This document shows, one piece after another, positions 18,839 through 26,097 of a stretch of DNA of 34,910 nucleotides (positions within the stretch are counted from its first letter, which is position 1; every line of letters starts with the position of its first letter). The position numbers and the translations under genes are program-made. The DNA is from Nocardia pseudovaccinii NBRC 100343. Its GTDB lineage: Bacteria; Actinomycetota; Actinomycetes; Mycobacteriales; Mycobacteriaceae. The notes beneath the pieces were generated by a model. It was not told the DNA's origin, made no database searches, and saw only the letters and a list, made by a program, of their open reading frames with translations. The stretch lies in assembly GCF_001613225.1 (NCBI RefSeq), contig NZ_BDBY01000127.1, forward strand, positions 1 through 34,910, given 5' to 3'.

Positions 18839-18887
18839 GACGGTCCTTCCTCCCAAGGTCTCGACGGGGGTTGGTGTAGCGATTCTA
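18839..18887 (-). promoter_or_regulatory. dnaE1 promoter -10 and ribosome binding site
   Basis: On the minus strand TAGAAT (18882-18887) is a good -10, predicting transcription from about 18875. The leader of ~37 nt contains GGGAGGAAGGA just before TTG 18838. The only alternative start, GTG 18896-18898, lies upstream of this -10 and would not be transcribed from it, so this segment decides the start. No clear -35. The remaining gap up to 19051 holds nothing recognised. Confidence 0.6.
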
Positions 18888-19051
18888 GGGGTGCCCACCG
18901 ACGAGTTCGGCTTCCCGCGCCGGGCTGACGCAGGTGCTCGGCGTGTCGGTGGTGAAGATCACCGGCGCGTCTCGCGACCCAGCATTGCGGCTGTCCGATT
19001 TCCGCGACAGTGGGTGGTCCGCGGATCGCTCGACACTACGCGAGCCCTCGA

Positions 19052-19450
19052 TCAAGCGCGCTTGCGCCAGACGAATTTCAAACCGGACCAATCGTTGTCG
19101 AGCGCGGCCACCTTCACATCGACGACACCGATGGGCAGCAATAGCTCGCGCAGATCGTTCTCGGCGATATCGCTGACGTGCCCACCCGCTTTGCGCGGCC
19201 AGGCGATCCACAGCATCGCGCCCGGCCGCAGTGCGGCGGCCAATTCCGGGGCCTCGTCGGCCAGGTCTGCGAGTTCGCGAAAGAAAGCGAGGACGACATC
19301 CGCGGACTCCGGCGCATCGGTGGCGATCGCGACGTCCAGTGGTAGATCCGGAATCTGCCAGCCTGCGGGTGCATGCCGCAGCACTACACGGTGGCCGGAT
19401 TTGATTCCGATCTTCTTCGCCAGCGGCGTCCCGGAGTAGCCCGCGGTCAT
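19052..19450 (-). CDS. DUF3052 family protein
   Basis: 132 residues starting MTAGYSGTPLAKKIGIKSGH, a characteristic DUF3052 opening. It continues with DVVLAFFRELADL, the central PGAMLWIAWPRKAGG and the conserved C-terminal VDVKVAALDNDWSGLKFVWR. It is a small soluble protein without membrane segments or a recognised active site, and the family has no assigned biochemical function. It reads toward dnaE1 with 213 bp between them, and dnaE1 has its own promoter. ATG 19450 is preferred over GTG 19456 because a TACAGT box sits 7 nt before the ATG. Confidence 0.85.
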   Translation of the reverse strand: MTAGYSGTPLAKKIGIKSGHRVVLRHAPAGWQIPDLPLDVAIATDAPESADVVLAFFRELADLADEAPELAAALRPGAMLWIAWPRKAGGHVSDIAENDLRELLLPIGVVDVKVAALDNDWSGLKFVWRKRA

Positions 19451-19457
19451 GGACACG

Positions 19458-19463
19458 ACTGTA
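19458..19463 (-). promoter_or_regulatory. Candidate -10 (TACAGT) for leaderless DUF3052 gene
   Basis: TACAGT on the minus strand, 7 nt before ATG 19450, matches TANNNT at the spacing for a transcript starting on the A of ATG. No Shine-Dalgarno is present. It supports the chosen start. Confidence 0.5.
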
Positions 19464-19544
19464 TGCGGCGCTGTTGGGGCGGATTCGGTGGGACCACCGC
19501 GATAATCAGGCGATGAAGTGGCGCAGACGTTCGGTGAGCCCGCG

Positions 19545-20744
19545 ATGACGACAGCCGGTGTCGCGGTTGTCGCCGGGGCGGTATTGATCGTCGGCGCGCT
19601 GCTGGTCTGGTCTCGAACCCGACGAGTGGTGACCACTCCGGCCGAGCGGGCGGTGTACAGCGCACTGCATACGGCCTCGCTGGCCGCGCGCCCGTTGCGG
19701 CAGGGGTTGAACGATCGGTCCGCCCAGGAGGCCGCGCCGCATCTGCGGACACTGACCGGAGCCGACGCGTTGGGCGTCGCCGATCCGGATGGCACGCTGC
19801 TGGCTTGGGACGGGCCGCATTCGGATCTGGCCGGGCCGTTCGCCGCTGCGGCCAGGCGGGCGGTGGTGACCGAGCGACCGGTGCTGGTGTCGGGGCCTGG
19901 TCGCAGTGAACATGCCGGGCGAACACTGATCGCACAGCCGCTGCTCATCGAAAATGGCGGGGTAGCAGGGGCTTTAGGGGTGGTGACCACCGGGAAGCCG
20001 GAACCCGGACGGCTAGGTGCGGTCGCGGAGGTGGCGCGATACGCCTGCGGACAGCTGGAATTGGCGGAATTGGACGCCTCGCGGGCCCGCCTCGATCGAG
20101 CCGAGGTACGTGCGTTGCGGGCCCAGATCAGCCCGCATTTCATCTATAACGCGCTCAATACCGTTGCGTCCTTTGTACGTACCGATCCGGATCGGGCGCG
20201 CGAGCTGATCCTGGAGTTCGCGGACTTCACCCGATATTCCTTCCGTGCCGCGGGCGAATTCACGTTGCTCTCCGACGAACTGCGCAATATCGAGCGGTAC
20301 CTCGCGCTGGAACGAGCCCGGTTCGGTGACGCCTTGCAGGTTCGGTTGCAGATCGCGCCGGAAGTGCTCGGCGTCGTACTGCCGTTCCTGGCGCTGCAAC
20401 CGTTGGTGGAGAACGCGGTTCGGCACGGCTTGGCCGGGGCGACGCGCGGCGGGACGGTGACCATCGTCGCGACCGATGCGGGTACCGACTGTGTGATCAG
20501 CGTCGAGGACGACGGAATCGGGATGGATCCGGACCTGCTGCGCTCCGGCGCCCTCGATGCCATCGAAACCGGAACCGGCCCAGCGGGTTCCGGAGAATCC
20601 GCCCATGTGGGCCTGGCCAATGTCGACGACCGGCTACGGGCGACCTTCGGCAATGACTACGGCCTGATCGTGGAGACCGCCCCCGGCGCGGGCACCAAGG
20701 TGAGCCTGCGCGTCCCGAAGTTCCGCGCAGGCATCCAGGCCTGA
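19545..20744 (+). CDS. LytS/YpdA-type sensor histidine kinase
   Basis: 399 residues from ATG 19545 (GTG 19518 would add nine). One N-terminal membrane helix (about residues 4-24) is followed by a GAF-like sensory region (about 35-165, with GADALGVADPDGTLLAWDG and LIAQPLLIENGGVAGALGVV). Next comes the His_kinase (PF06580) box RAQISPHFIYNALNTVASF with the phospho-His at about residue 198. The ATPase domain has N-box LQPLVENAVRHGLAG, G1 DDGIGMD and HVGLANVDDRL. This H-box class pairs with LytTR regulators, and one is encoded next. The multi-helix 5TM-LYT sensor of LytS, BtsS and YpdA is absent, so the signal is probably read by the GAF-like part. Context (symporters, acs) suggests a carboxylate-related signal, by analogy with pyruvate-sensing BtsSR/YpdAB. 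Confidence 0.9.
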   Translation: MTTAGVAVVAGAVLIVGALLVWSRTRRVVTTPAERAVYSALHTASLAARPLRQGLNDRSAQEAAPHLRTLTGADALGVADPDGTLLAWDGPHSDLAGPFAAAARRAVVTERPVLVSGPGRSEHAGRTLIAQPLLIENGGVAGALGVVTTGKPEPGRLGAVAEVARYACGQLELAELDASRARLDRAEVRALRAQISPHFIYNALNTVASFVRTDPDRARELILEFADFTRYSFRAAGEFTLLSDELRNIERYLALERARFGDALQVRLQIAPEVLGVVLPFLALQPLVENAVRHGLAGATRGGTVTIVATDAGTDCVISVEDDGIGMDPDLLRSGALDAIETGTGPAGSGESAHVGLANVDDRLRATFGNDYGLIVETAPGAGTKVSLRVPKFRAGIQA

Positions 20745-20852
20745 CCACACACGCCTGGCTCCACCCGGCTCCTGCTCGACCGCACGGCTCCAACTACGAA
20801 CGCCGGTCAAGCCAGGTGTCGACATCCGGGTCGACGGTGAACAGGCTCCGCT

Positions 20853-20858
20853 TACGAT
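20853..20858 (+). promoter_or_regulatory. Candidate -10 (TACGAT) for the LytTR regulator gene
   Basis: TACGAT lies 9 nt before GTG 20868 in the 123-bp gap after the kinase gene. It could give a leaderless or nearly leaderless transcript starting with the regulator. No convincing -35 or Shine-Dalgarno. Confidence 0.3.
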
Positions 20859-20867
20859 GGAACGACT

Positions 20868-21665
20868 GTGACCCGGACCACCGACCAGTCCGCCGCCGCA
20901 CTGCGCGTGCTCGCCGTGGACGACGAGAAGCCCGCTCTGGACGAGCTGGTGTATTTGCTGCGTGCGCAGCCGGGGGTCGGTGAAATCCGCAACGCTAGCG
21001 ATGCGACCAGTGCATTGCGGCTGATGCGGGCACATCCGATCGATGCGGTATTCCTCGATATCAATATGCCCGGGCTGGACGGCATGGAATTGGCGGGCAT
21101 CCTGTCCGAGTTCGCGAACCCGCCCGCCGTGGTCTTCGTGACGGCCCACGATGACCAGGCGATCGCGGCCTTCGATCTGGGTGCGGTGGACTATCTGCTC
21201 AAACCGCTGCGAGAGGCGCGGTTGGCGGAGGCGGTGCGGCGGATCGTCACGACACGCACCACACCGGCCCCGGCCGTTGCGGCCTCGCGCAGCGACCCGA
21301 ACGAGGTGATTCCGGTCGAGCTGGGCGGGGTCACCACGCTGGTGCATCGGTCGAGTGTGAGCTGGGTCGAGGCGGAGGGCGATTATGCCCGACTGCACAC
21401 CAGCGGCGGCTCGCATCTGGTGCGGATTCCGTTGTCGGCGTTGGAATCCCGGTGGGAGAACGCCGGATTCCTGCGGGTGCACCGGTCTTATCTGGTGGCA
21501 CTGCGGTTGGTGACCGGGCTGCGCACAGTCGGCACCGGAACAGTGGTGCGGCTGCGGGCCGACGGCAAGGCCGCGGCGGTGGAGTTGCCGGTGAGTCGTC
21601 GGCAAGTGCGCGAGCTGAAGCAGCGGCTGGTGCACGGGCCGCGACAGCAGTGGACGAATCCGTGA
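20868..21665 (+). CDS. LytTR-family response regulator
   Basis: 265 residues. The receiver domain (about 13-130) has acidic pocket VDDEKPALDEL, phospho-acceptor Asp64 in AVFLDINMPGLDG, the Thr in VFVTAHDDQAIAAF and the Lys in YLLKPL. A Pro/Ala linker leads to a LytTR DNA-binding domain (about 145-252) with VSWVEAEGDYARLHT and GFLRVHRSYLVAL, typical of AlgR/AgrA/LytR regulators. It is the partner of the kinase immediately upstream. It most likely controls the symporter genes downstream, but no repeat pair typical of LytTR operators was identified. Its stop overlaps the start of the following membrane-protein gene by 4 nt (GTGA), implying translational coupling. Confidence 0.92.
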   Translation: MTRTTDQSAAALRVLAVDDEKPALDELVYLLRAQPGVGEIRNASDATSALRLMRAHPIDAVFLDINMPGLDGMELAGILSEFANPPAVVFVTAHDDQAIAAFDLGAVDYLLKPLREARLAEAVRRIVTTRTTPAPAVAASRSDPNEVIPVELGGVTTLVHRSSVSWVEAEGDYARLHTSGGSHLVRIPLSALESRWENAGFLRVHRSYLVALRLVTGLRTVGTGTVVRLRADGKAAAVELPVSRRQVRELKQRLVHGPRQQWTNP

Positions 21666-22027
21666 CCACTCCGCAGCGTCCGACCAGACAGCGCGTCGTG
21701 CTCGCCGAACGCCGCGGTGCGCGACGCGTCCGGACCCGCACGGAAGTGGTCGAGCAGACCGAGATCGGCGAGGCACTGATCGGTGGGCTGATTCGGGCGC
21801 AGTTGGGGTTGGCGGCGCGGGTCGGATTGGTCATGGTGCTCGTATTGTGTTCGCTGCCGGTGCTTTTCCGGCTCGGGTCGGTGGGTTCGTTCGTTCTGCT
21901 CGGGGTACGGCTGCCGTGGTTGCTGCTCGGCATTGCCGTGTATCCGGTGCTGTATGGCGCCGGGCGGCTCTATGTCCGACTCGCGGAACGCAATGAGCAG
22001 GATTTCCTGGATTTGGCCGAGGACTGA
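21662..22027 (+). CDS. Small membrane protein coupled to the two-component system
   Basis: 121 residues from GTG 21662, which overlaps the regulator's stop codon in GTGA; an in-frame GTG at 21650 is an alternative. A basic N-terminus (RQRVVLAERRGARRVRTRTE) precedes the block EIGEALIGGLIRAQLGL and two hydrophobic helices (about residues 55-75 and 80-102). An acidic tail ends NEQDFLDLAED. I do not recognise a named family, though the layout resembles DUF485-like helpers found next to SSS symporters. Position between regulator and symporter suggests a subunit or modulator of the transporter or kinase; this is inference. Confidence 0.72.
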   Translation: MTTPQRPTRQRVVLAERRGARRVRTRTEVVEQTEIGEALIGGLIRAQLGLAARVGLVMVLVLCSLPVLFRLGSVGSFVLLGVRLPWLLLGIAVYPVLYGAGRLYVRLAERNEQDFLDLAED

Positions 22028-22124
22028 GTTCCATGTGCCGCGCCGCAATACCGCTGGCCCACCGCCCCGCCGAATATCCGCGCGCCACGAGCCGGATCAG
22101 CGGGCACCCACCGAGTGACGATGT

Positions 22125-23909
22125 ATGTGGACCGGCCACGGGTTGCGTGCCGTGAATACCCCGTCGACACCAGCACTCACGGTTTTCGCCTTGCTGCTCG
22201 CCGCCCTCGCCACGGTCGCGATCGGCGTCTACGGTGTTCGGTTGGCGCGCACCACCTCCGACTTCCTGGTCGCCTCACGCAGCGTCGGGCCGCGCTGGAA
22301 TGCGGCCGCGATCTCCGGCGAATACCTCTCGGCCGCTTCATTTCTCGGAGTCGCGGGACTGATCGCGAAATACGGCGCGGACGCGCTCTGGTATCCGGTC
22401 GGATTCACCGCCGGATATCTCGGACTACTGCTGTTCGTCGCCGCGCCGCTGCGCCGGTCGGGCGCATACACCGTGCCCGATTTCGCGGAGTTCCGACTCG
22501 GATCGCTGCGGCTGCGCAGGCTGGCGGCGGTCGTGGTGGTGCTGGTGTGCGGGGTCTATCTCATTCCACAGTTCCAGGGCGCGGGGCTCACGCTGCACAT
22601 CCTGCTGAATGTGCCGAAATGGGTCGGCGCGGTGGCGGTCGGGGCGATCATCATCGCGAACGTGGCCGGCGGCGGCATGCGGTCGATCACGCTGGTGCAG
22701 GCCTTCCAGTACTGGTTGAAGCTGACCGCGGTGGCGATTCCGGCGCTGGTGCTGCTCGGTCATTTCCTGGCCGAGGACCGCGAACTCGGCACACCCGCGC
22801 CCCCGGTGGTCACCGAGCGCACCACGGTGGATGTCAGCACCGGCGTCATCGTGCAGGTCGGTGCGCCGCAGCAGGTTTCGATCACTGGAACGCTCGACGA
22901 TCGCACGGTGGACGGTCCGGTCCTGCTCACACCCGGCGCGCACGAACTGGCGGCGGGCACCGAACTGACCCTGGAGGCTGGCTCCACCGTCCCGGTGGTG
23001 GCCGGAGCGCCGACGGACGGTGCGGCCTGGCTGGCGCCCGGCGGCGGATTCGGCGGCTCCCATCCCACCTACCAGGTGTATTCGCTGATCATCGCCACTT
23101 TCCTCGGCACAATGGGACTTCCGCACGTTTTGGTGCGGTTCTATACGAATCCCGATGGCCGTGCGGCGCGCACGACCGCACTCGCGGTGATCGGCCTGGT
23201 CGGAGTGTTCTACCTCTTCCCCATTCTGCTGGGGGTTTTCGCGCGGCTGTACGTGCCGCAGTTGCTGATCACCGGCACCTCCGATGCCGCCGTGGTGCTG
23301 CTGCCCGGATCAGTGCTGGCGGGCCTGCCCGGACAACTGCTGGCGGCACTGGCCGCGGCCGGTGCGATCGCGGCGTTTCTTTCCACTTCGTCCGGGCTGT
23401 TGGTCAGCATCGCGGGTGTGCTCAGCACGGACATGCTGCGTGGACGGATTCGCGACTTCCGGACCGCCGCGGTATTCGCCGGTGCCGTGCCCCTCGGTGT
23501 TTCGATCATGGTGGTCTCGCTGGATCTGTCCCGCACTGTCGCCCTTGCCTTTTCGGTCGCGGCCTCGACACTGTGCCCGCTGTTGGTGCTCGGCATCTGG
23601 TGGCGCGGTCTGACGGCCAAGGGCGCGGCCACCGGACTGATCGTGGGCGGCCTGGCGGCGGGCGGCGCGACCGTGGTTTCGGTGACCGGCGGCATCTCCG
23701 ACGAGCTCGCGGACGGCTGGCTCGCGGCCGTCCTCGGCTATCCGGCGGCGCTCAGCGTACCGCTGGCATTCGCATCGATGATCCTGGTCAGCGTGCTGAC
23801 GCGCGGTCAGGACGCCCGCACGATCGGGCGCATCTTCGTCCGAATGCACGCGCCGGAGCGGCTGGGTATGGGCGCGGACCGGGAGCGCGCCATCGGGCTG
23901 AACCGCTGA
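22125..23909 (+). CDS. Solute:sodium symporter (SSS), ActP-like, with enlarged external loop
   Basis: 594 residues (568 if GTG 22197 is excluded and the nearer in-frame GTG 22152 gives 585); neither GTG 22125 nor 22152 has a strong ribosome site. SSS signatures: TSDFLVASRSVGPRWNAAA, ISGEYLSAASFLGVAGLIA, GGGMRSITLVQAFQYWLK, GTMGLPHVLVRFYTNPDGR and LSTSSGLLVSIAGVLSTDM. About 13 membrane helices are expected. It is a paralogue of the symporter at 24408. Between about residues 216 and 311 it carries a long hydrophilic segment rich in Thr, Val and Gly, some 45 residues longer than in the second copy, predicted outside the membrane. Placement after the two-component genes makes it the likely regulated carboxylate importer. 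Confidence 0.9.
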   Translation: MWTGHGLRAVNTPSTPALTVFALLLAALATVAIGVYGVRLARTTSDFLVASRSVGPRWNAAAISGEYLSAASFLGVAGLIAKYGADALWYPVGFTAGYLGLLLFVAAPLRRSGAYTVPDFAEFRLGSLRLRRLAAVVVVLVCGVYLIPQFQGAGLTLHILLNVPKWVGAVAVGAIIIANVAGGGMRSITLVQAFQYWLKLTAVAIPALVLLGHFLAEDRELGTPAPPVVTERTTVDVSTGVIVQVGAPQQVSITGTLDDRTVDGPVLLTPGAHELAAGTELTLEAGSTVPVVAGAPTDGAAWLAPGGGFGGSHPTYQVYSLIIATFLGTMGLPHVLVRFYTNPDGRAARTTALAVIGLVGVFYLFPILLGVFARLYVPQLLITGTSDAAVVLLPGSVLAGLPGQLLAALAAAGAIAAFLSTSSGLLVSIAGVLSTDMLRGRIRDFRTAAVFAGAVPLGVSIMVVSLDLSRTVALAFSVAASTLCPLLVLGIWWRGLTAKGAATGLIVGGLAAGGATVVSVTGGISDELADGWLAAVLGYPAALSVPLAFASMILVSVLTRGQDARTIGRIFVRMHAPERLGMGADRERAIGLNR

Positions 23910-24048
23910 CCGTTCGTCGCGGCCTGCCGACCGTTCACCGCACAAACCGGCGCCTTCACAGAGTGATCCACGCCACATCATGAATCCCTCACGAGCGCCC
24001 CCTTATGGTCGGCGGATAGTAAGTCACGTCACACGCTAGGACCCTGCG

Positions 24049-24411
24049 ATGACCAGTATCGACCTCGACAAAGATGGCACGCCACCGCGGCGCACGCCGA
24101 CAGCGGAGGATTTCGCCGCCGTCCAGTCGAGTCCCCAGTTCCAGGAATTGCGAAGCCGGTTGCGCCGCTTCATCTTTCCGATGACCGCACTGTTCCTGGT
24201 CTGGTACCTGAGCTATGTGTTGCTCGGCGCCTACGCGCACGACTTCATGGCCACCCAGGTCATCGGCAATATCAATCTCGGCCTGCTGCTCGGCCTCGGG
24301 CAATTCGTCTCGACCTTCGTGATCACCTGGCTGTATGTCCGGTTCGCCAATAAGGAACTGGATCCGCGCGCCGCGTCGATCCGCAACTATCTCGAGGGAG
24401 ACCAGGCGTGA
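24049..24411 (+). CDS. DUF485 membrane protein, partner of the acetate symporter
   Basis: 120 residues. A charged N-terminus leads to the DUF485 core SSPQFQELRSRLRRFIFPMT, then two membrane helices (about 44-64 and 76-100) and the family C-terminus WLYVRFANKELDPRAASIR. DUF485 proteins (E. coli YjcH type, C. glutamicum cg0952 next to mctC) accompany ActP/MctC symporters. The ATG has AGGA about 9 nt upstream. The stop overlaps the start of the next gene by 4 nt (GTGA), so the two are translationally coupled. A 139-bp gap separates it from the first symporter, which could hold a promoter. Confidence 0.92.
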   Translation: MTSIDLDKDGTPPRRTPTAEDFAAVQSSPQFQELRSRLRRFIFPMTALFLVWYLSYVLLGAYAHDFMATQVIGNINLGLLLGLGQFVSTFVITWLYVRFANKELDPRAASIRNYLEGDQA

Positions 24412-26045
24412 GTACGCAATATCTGTCCGCCGCGGAGAAGGTCGGCAACCCGGCCGCGAATATCGCCATTTTCGGCCTTTTCGTGGCGATCACGATGATC
24501 GTGGTGATCCGGGCCAGCCGCAACAACCGCACCGCCGCCGACTACTTCACCGGCGGCCGCGGCTTCTCCGGCCCGCAGAACGGCATCGCCATCGCGGGCG
24601 ATTACCTTTCCGCCGCAAGCTTTCTCGGCATCGCGGGCGCCATCGCGGTATACGGCTACGACGGGTTCCTGTACTCGATCGGCTTCCTGGTGGCCTGGCT
24701 GGTCGCACTCCTGCTGGTCGCCGAAATGCTCAGGAACACCGGCAAATTCACCATGGCGGATGTGCTGAGCTTCCGGCTGAAAGAAGGCCCCGTCCGCACC
24801 GCGGCCGCGTTGACCACGCTCGCGGTCTCACTGTTCTATCTGCTCGCGCAGATGGCGGGCGCGGGCGGTCTGGTCGCGCTGCTGCTCGATATCTCCGATA
24901 AGACCGGACAGAGCATCGTCATTGCCGTCGTCGGCGTGCTGATGATCGTGTACGTGCTGGTCGGCGGCATGAAGGGCACGACATGGGTGCAGATCATCAA
25001 GGCGGTGCTGCTCATCACCGGCGCGGCGCTGATGACGGTGATGGTGTTCGCCAAGTTCGGCTTCAACTTCTCCGACATCCTCGGTTCGGCACAGGATGCG
25101 GTGCACGGTTCCAAGACCAAGGGCGTAGCCGCCCGTGACGTGCTCGCCCCCGGCGCTCAGTACGGCGGCAGCGCGACCTCCAAGCTGAACTTCGTCTCGC
25201 TCGGCCTGGCGCTGGTGCTCGGCACCGCGGGTCTACCGCATGTGCTGATGCGCTTCTACACCGTGCCGACCGCGAAAGAGGCACGGCGCTCGGTGGTTTG
25301 GGCGATCGGCCTGATCGGCGCGTTCTACCTGTTCACCCTGGTGCTCGGTTACGGTGCGGCCGCCATTGTCGGGCCGGATCGCATTCTCGCCGCGGCGGGC
25401 GGGCAGAATTCGGCGGCGCCGCTGCTGGCCTTCGAACTCGGCGGGGTAATCCTGCTCGGTGTCATTTCCGCGGTCGCCTTCGCCACCATCCTCGCGGTCG
25501 TCGCGGGCCTGACCATCACCGCATCGGCATCGTTCGCCCACGATATCTACGCGAGCGTGATCAAGAAGGGGCAGGTCGACGAGAACAAGCAGGTCAGGGT
25601 ATCCCGGATCACCGCGGTGGTGATCGGTGCGCTGGCCATCGGCCTCGGCATCCTGGCCAACGGCCAGAACATCGCCTTCCTGGTGGCGCTGGCCTTCGCG
25701 GTCGCGGCGGCGGCGAATCTGCCGACCATCGTGTACTCCCTGTTCTGGAAGCGGTTCAACACCACCGGCGCCCTGTTCAGCATGTACGGCGGCCTGATCT
25801 CGACCATTGTGCTGATCGTGTTCTCCCCCGCGGTATCCGGGACGAAGACCTCGATGATTCCGGGATCGGATTTCGATTGGTTCCCGCTGTCGAATCCGGG
25901 AATCGTCTCCATCCCACTGGCTTTCGTACTCGGTGTGGTCGGCACCTTCCTGGGCAGGCGTAAGCCGGAGGATCCGGCGAAGCAGGCCGAGATGGAGGTT
26001 CGCTCGCTCACCGGTGTCGGCGCGGAGAAGGCCGTCGTGCACTGA
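24408..26045 (+). CDS. Cation/acetate (monocarboxylate) symporter, ActP/MctC-like
   Basis: 545 residues, typical length. SSS family signatures: RTAADYFTGGRGFSGPQNG, IAGDYLSAASFLGIAGAIA, YVLVGGMKGTTWVQIIKAVL, GTAGLPHVLMRFYTVPTAKE and VVAGLTITASASFAHDIY. The gene pair DUF485-symporter is the arrangement of C. glutamicum cg0952-mctC (acetate, propionate, pyruvate uptake) and E. coli yjcH-actP. With acs 52 bp downstream, acetate or a related short carboxylate is the best guess for substrate. The start GTG overlaps the DUF485 stop. The external loop before GTAGLPHVL is only about 50 residues, unlike the paralogue upstream. Confidence 0.94.
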   Translation: MSTQYLSAAEKVGNPAANIAIFGLFVAITMIVVIRASRNNRTAADYFTGGRGFSGPQNGIAIAGDYLSAASFLGIAGAIAVYGYDGFLYSIGFLVAWLVALLLVAEMLRNTGKFTMADVLSFRLKEGPVRTAAALTTLAVSLFYLLAQMAGAGGLVALLLDISDKTGQSIVIAVVGVLMIVYVLVGGMKGTTWVQIIKAVLLITGAALMTVMVFAKFGFNFSDILGSAQDAVHGSKTKGVAARDVLAPGAQYGGSATSKLNFVSLGLALVLGTAGLPHVLMRFYTVPTAKEARRSVVWAIGLIGAFYLFTLVLGYGAAAIVGPDRILAAAGGQNSAAPLLAFELGGVILLGVISAVAFATILAVVAGLTITASASFAHDIYASVIKKGQVDENKQVRVSRITAVVIGALAIGLGILANGQNIAFLVALAFAVAAAANLPTIVYSLFWKRFNTTGALFSMYGGLISTIVLIVFSPAVSGTKTSMIPGSDFDWFPLSNPGIVSIPLAFVLGVVGTFLGRRKPEDPAKQAEMEVRSLTGVGAEKAVVH

Positions 26046-26097
26046 CCGCATCCGACTGAGCTTGCCGCCCTTGTTGTTTCGAGAGGATAGATCGACG

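Noticed and set aside
16688..18928. Very long open frame on the plus strand opposite dnaE1
   Set aside because: Codon-position shadow of a GC-rich gene; the translation is rich in Arg, Val, Asp and Gly without any domain, while the minus strand encodes an unmistakable DnaE1.
22115..23983. Overlapping plus-strand frame within the first symporter
   Set aside because: Arg/Gly/Ala-rich +1 shadow; the symporter frame has all SSS motifs and hydrophobic helices.
24023..24034. TGTGACGTGACT (minus strand) upstream of the DUF485 gene as a GlxR/Crp site
   Set aside because: Only one half-site; the symmetric TGTGA-N6-TCACA pattern is not met.
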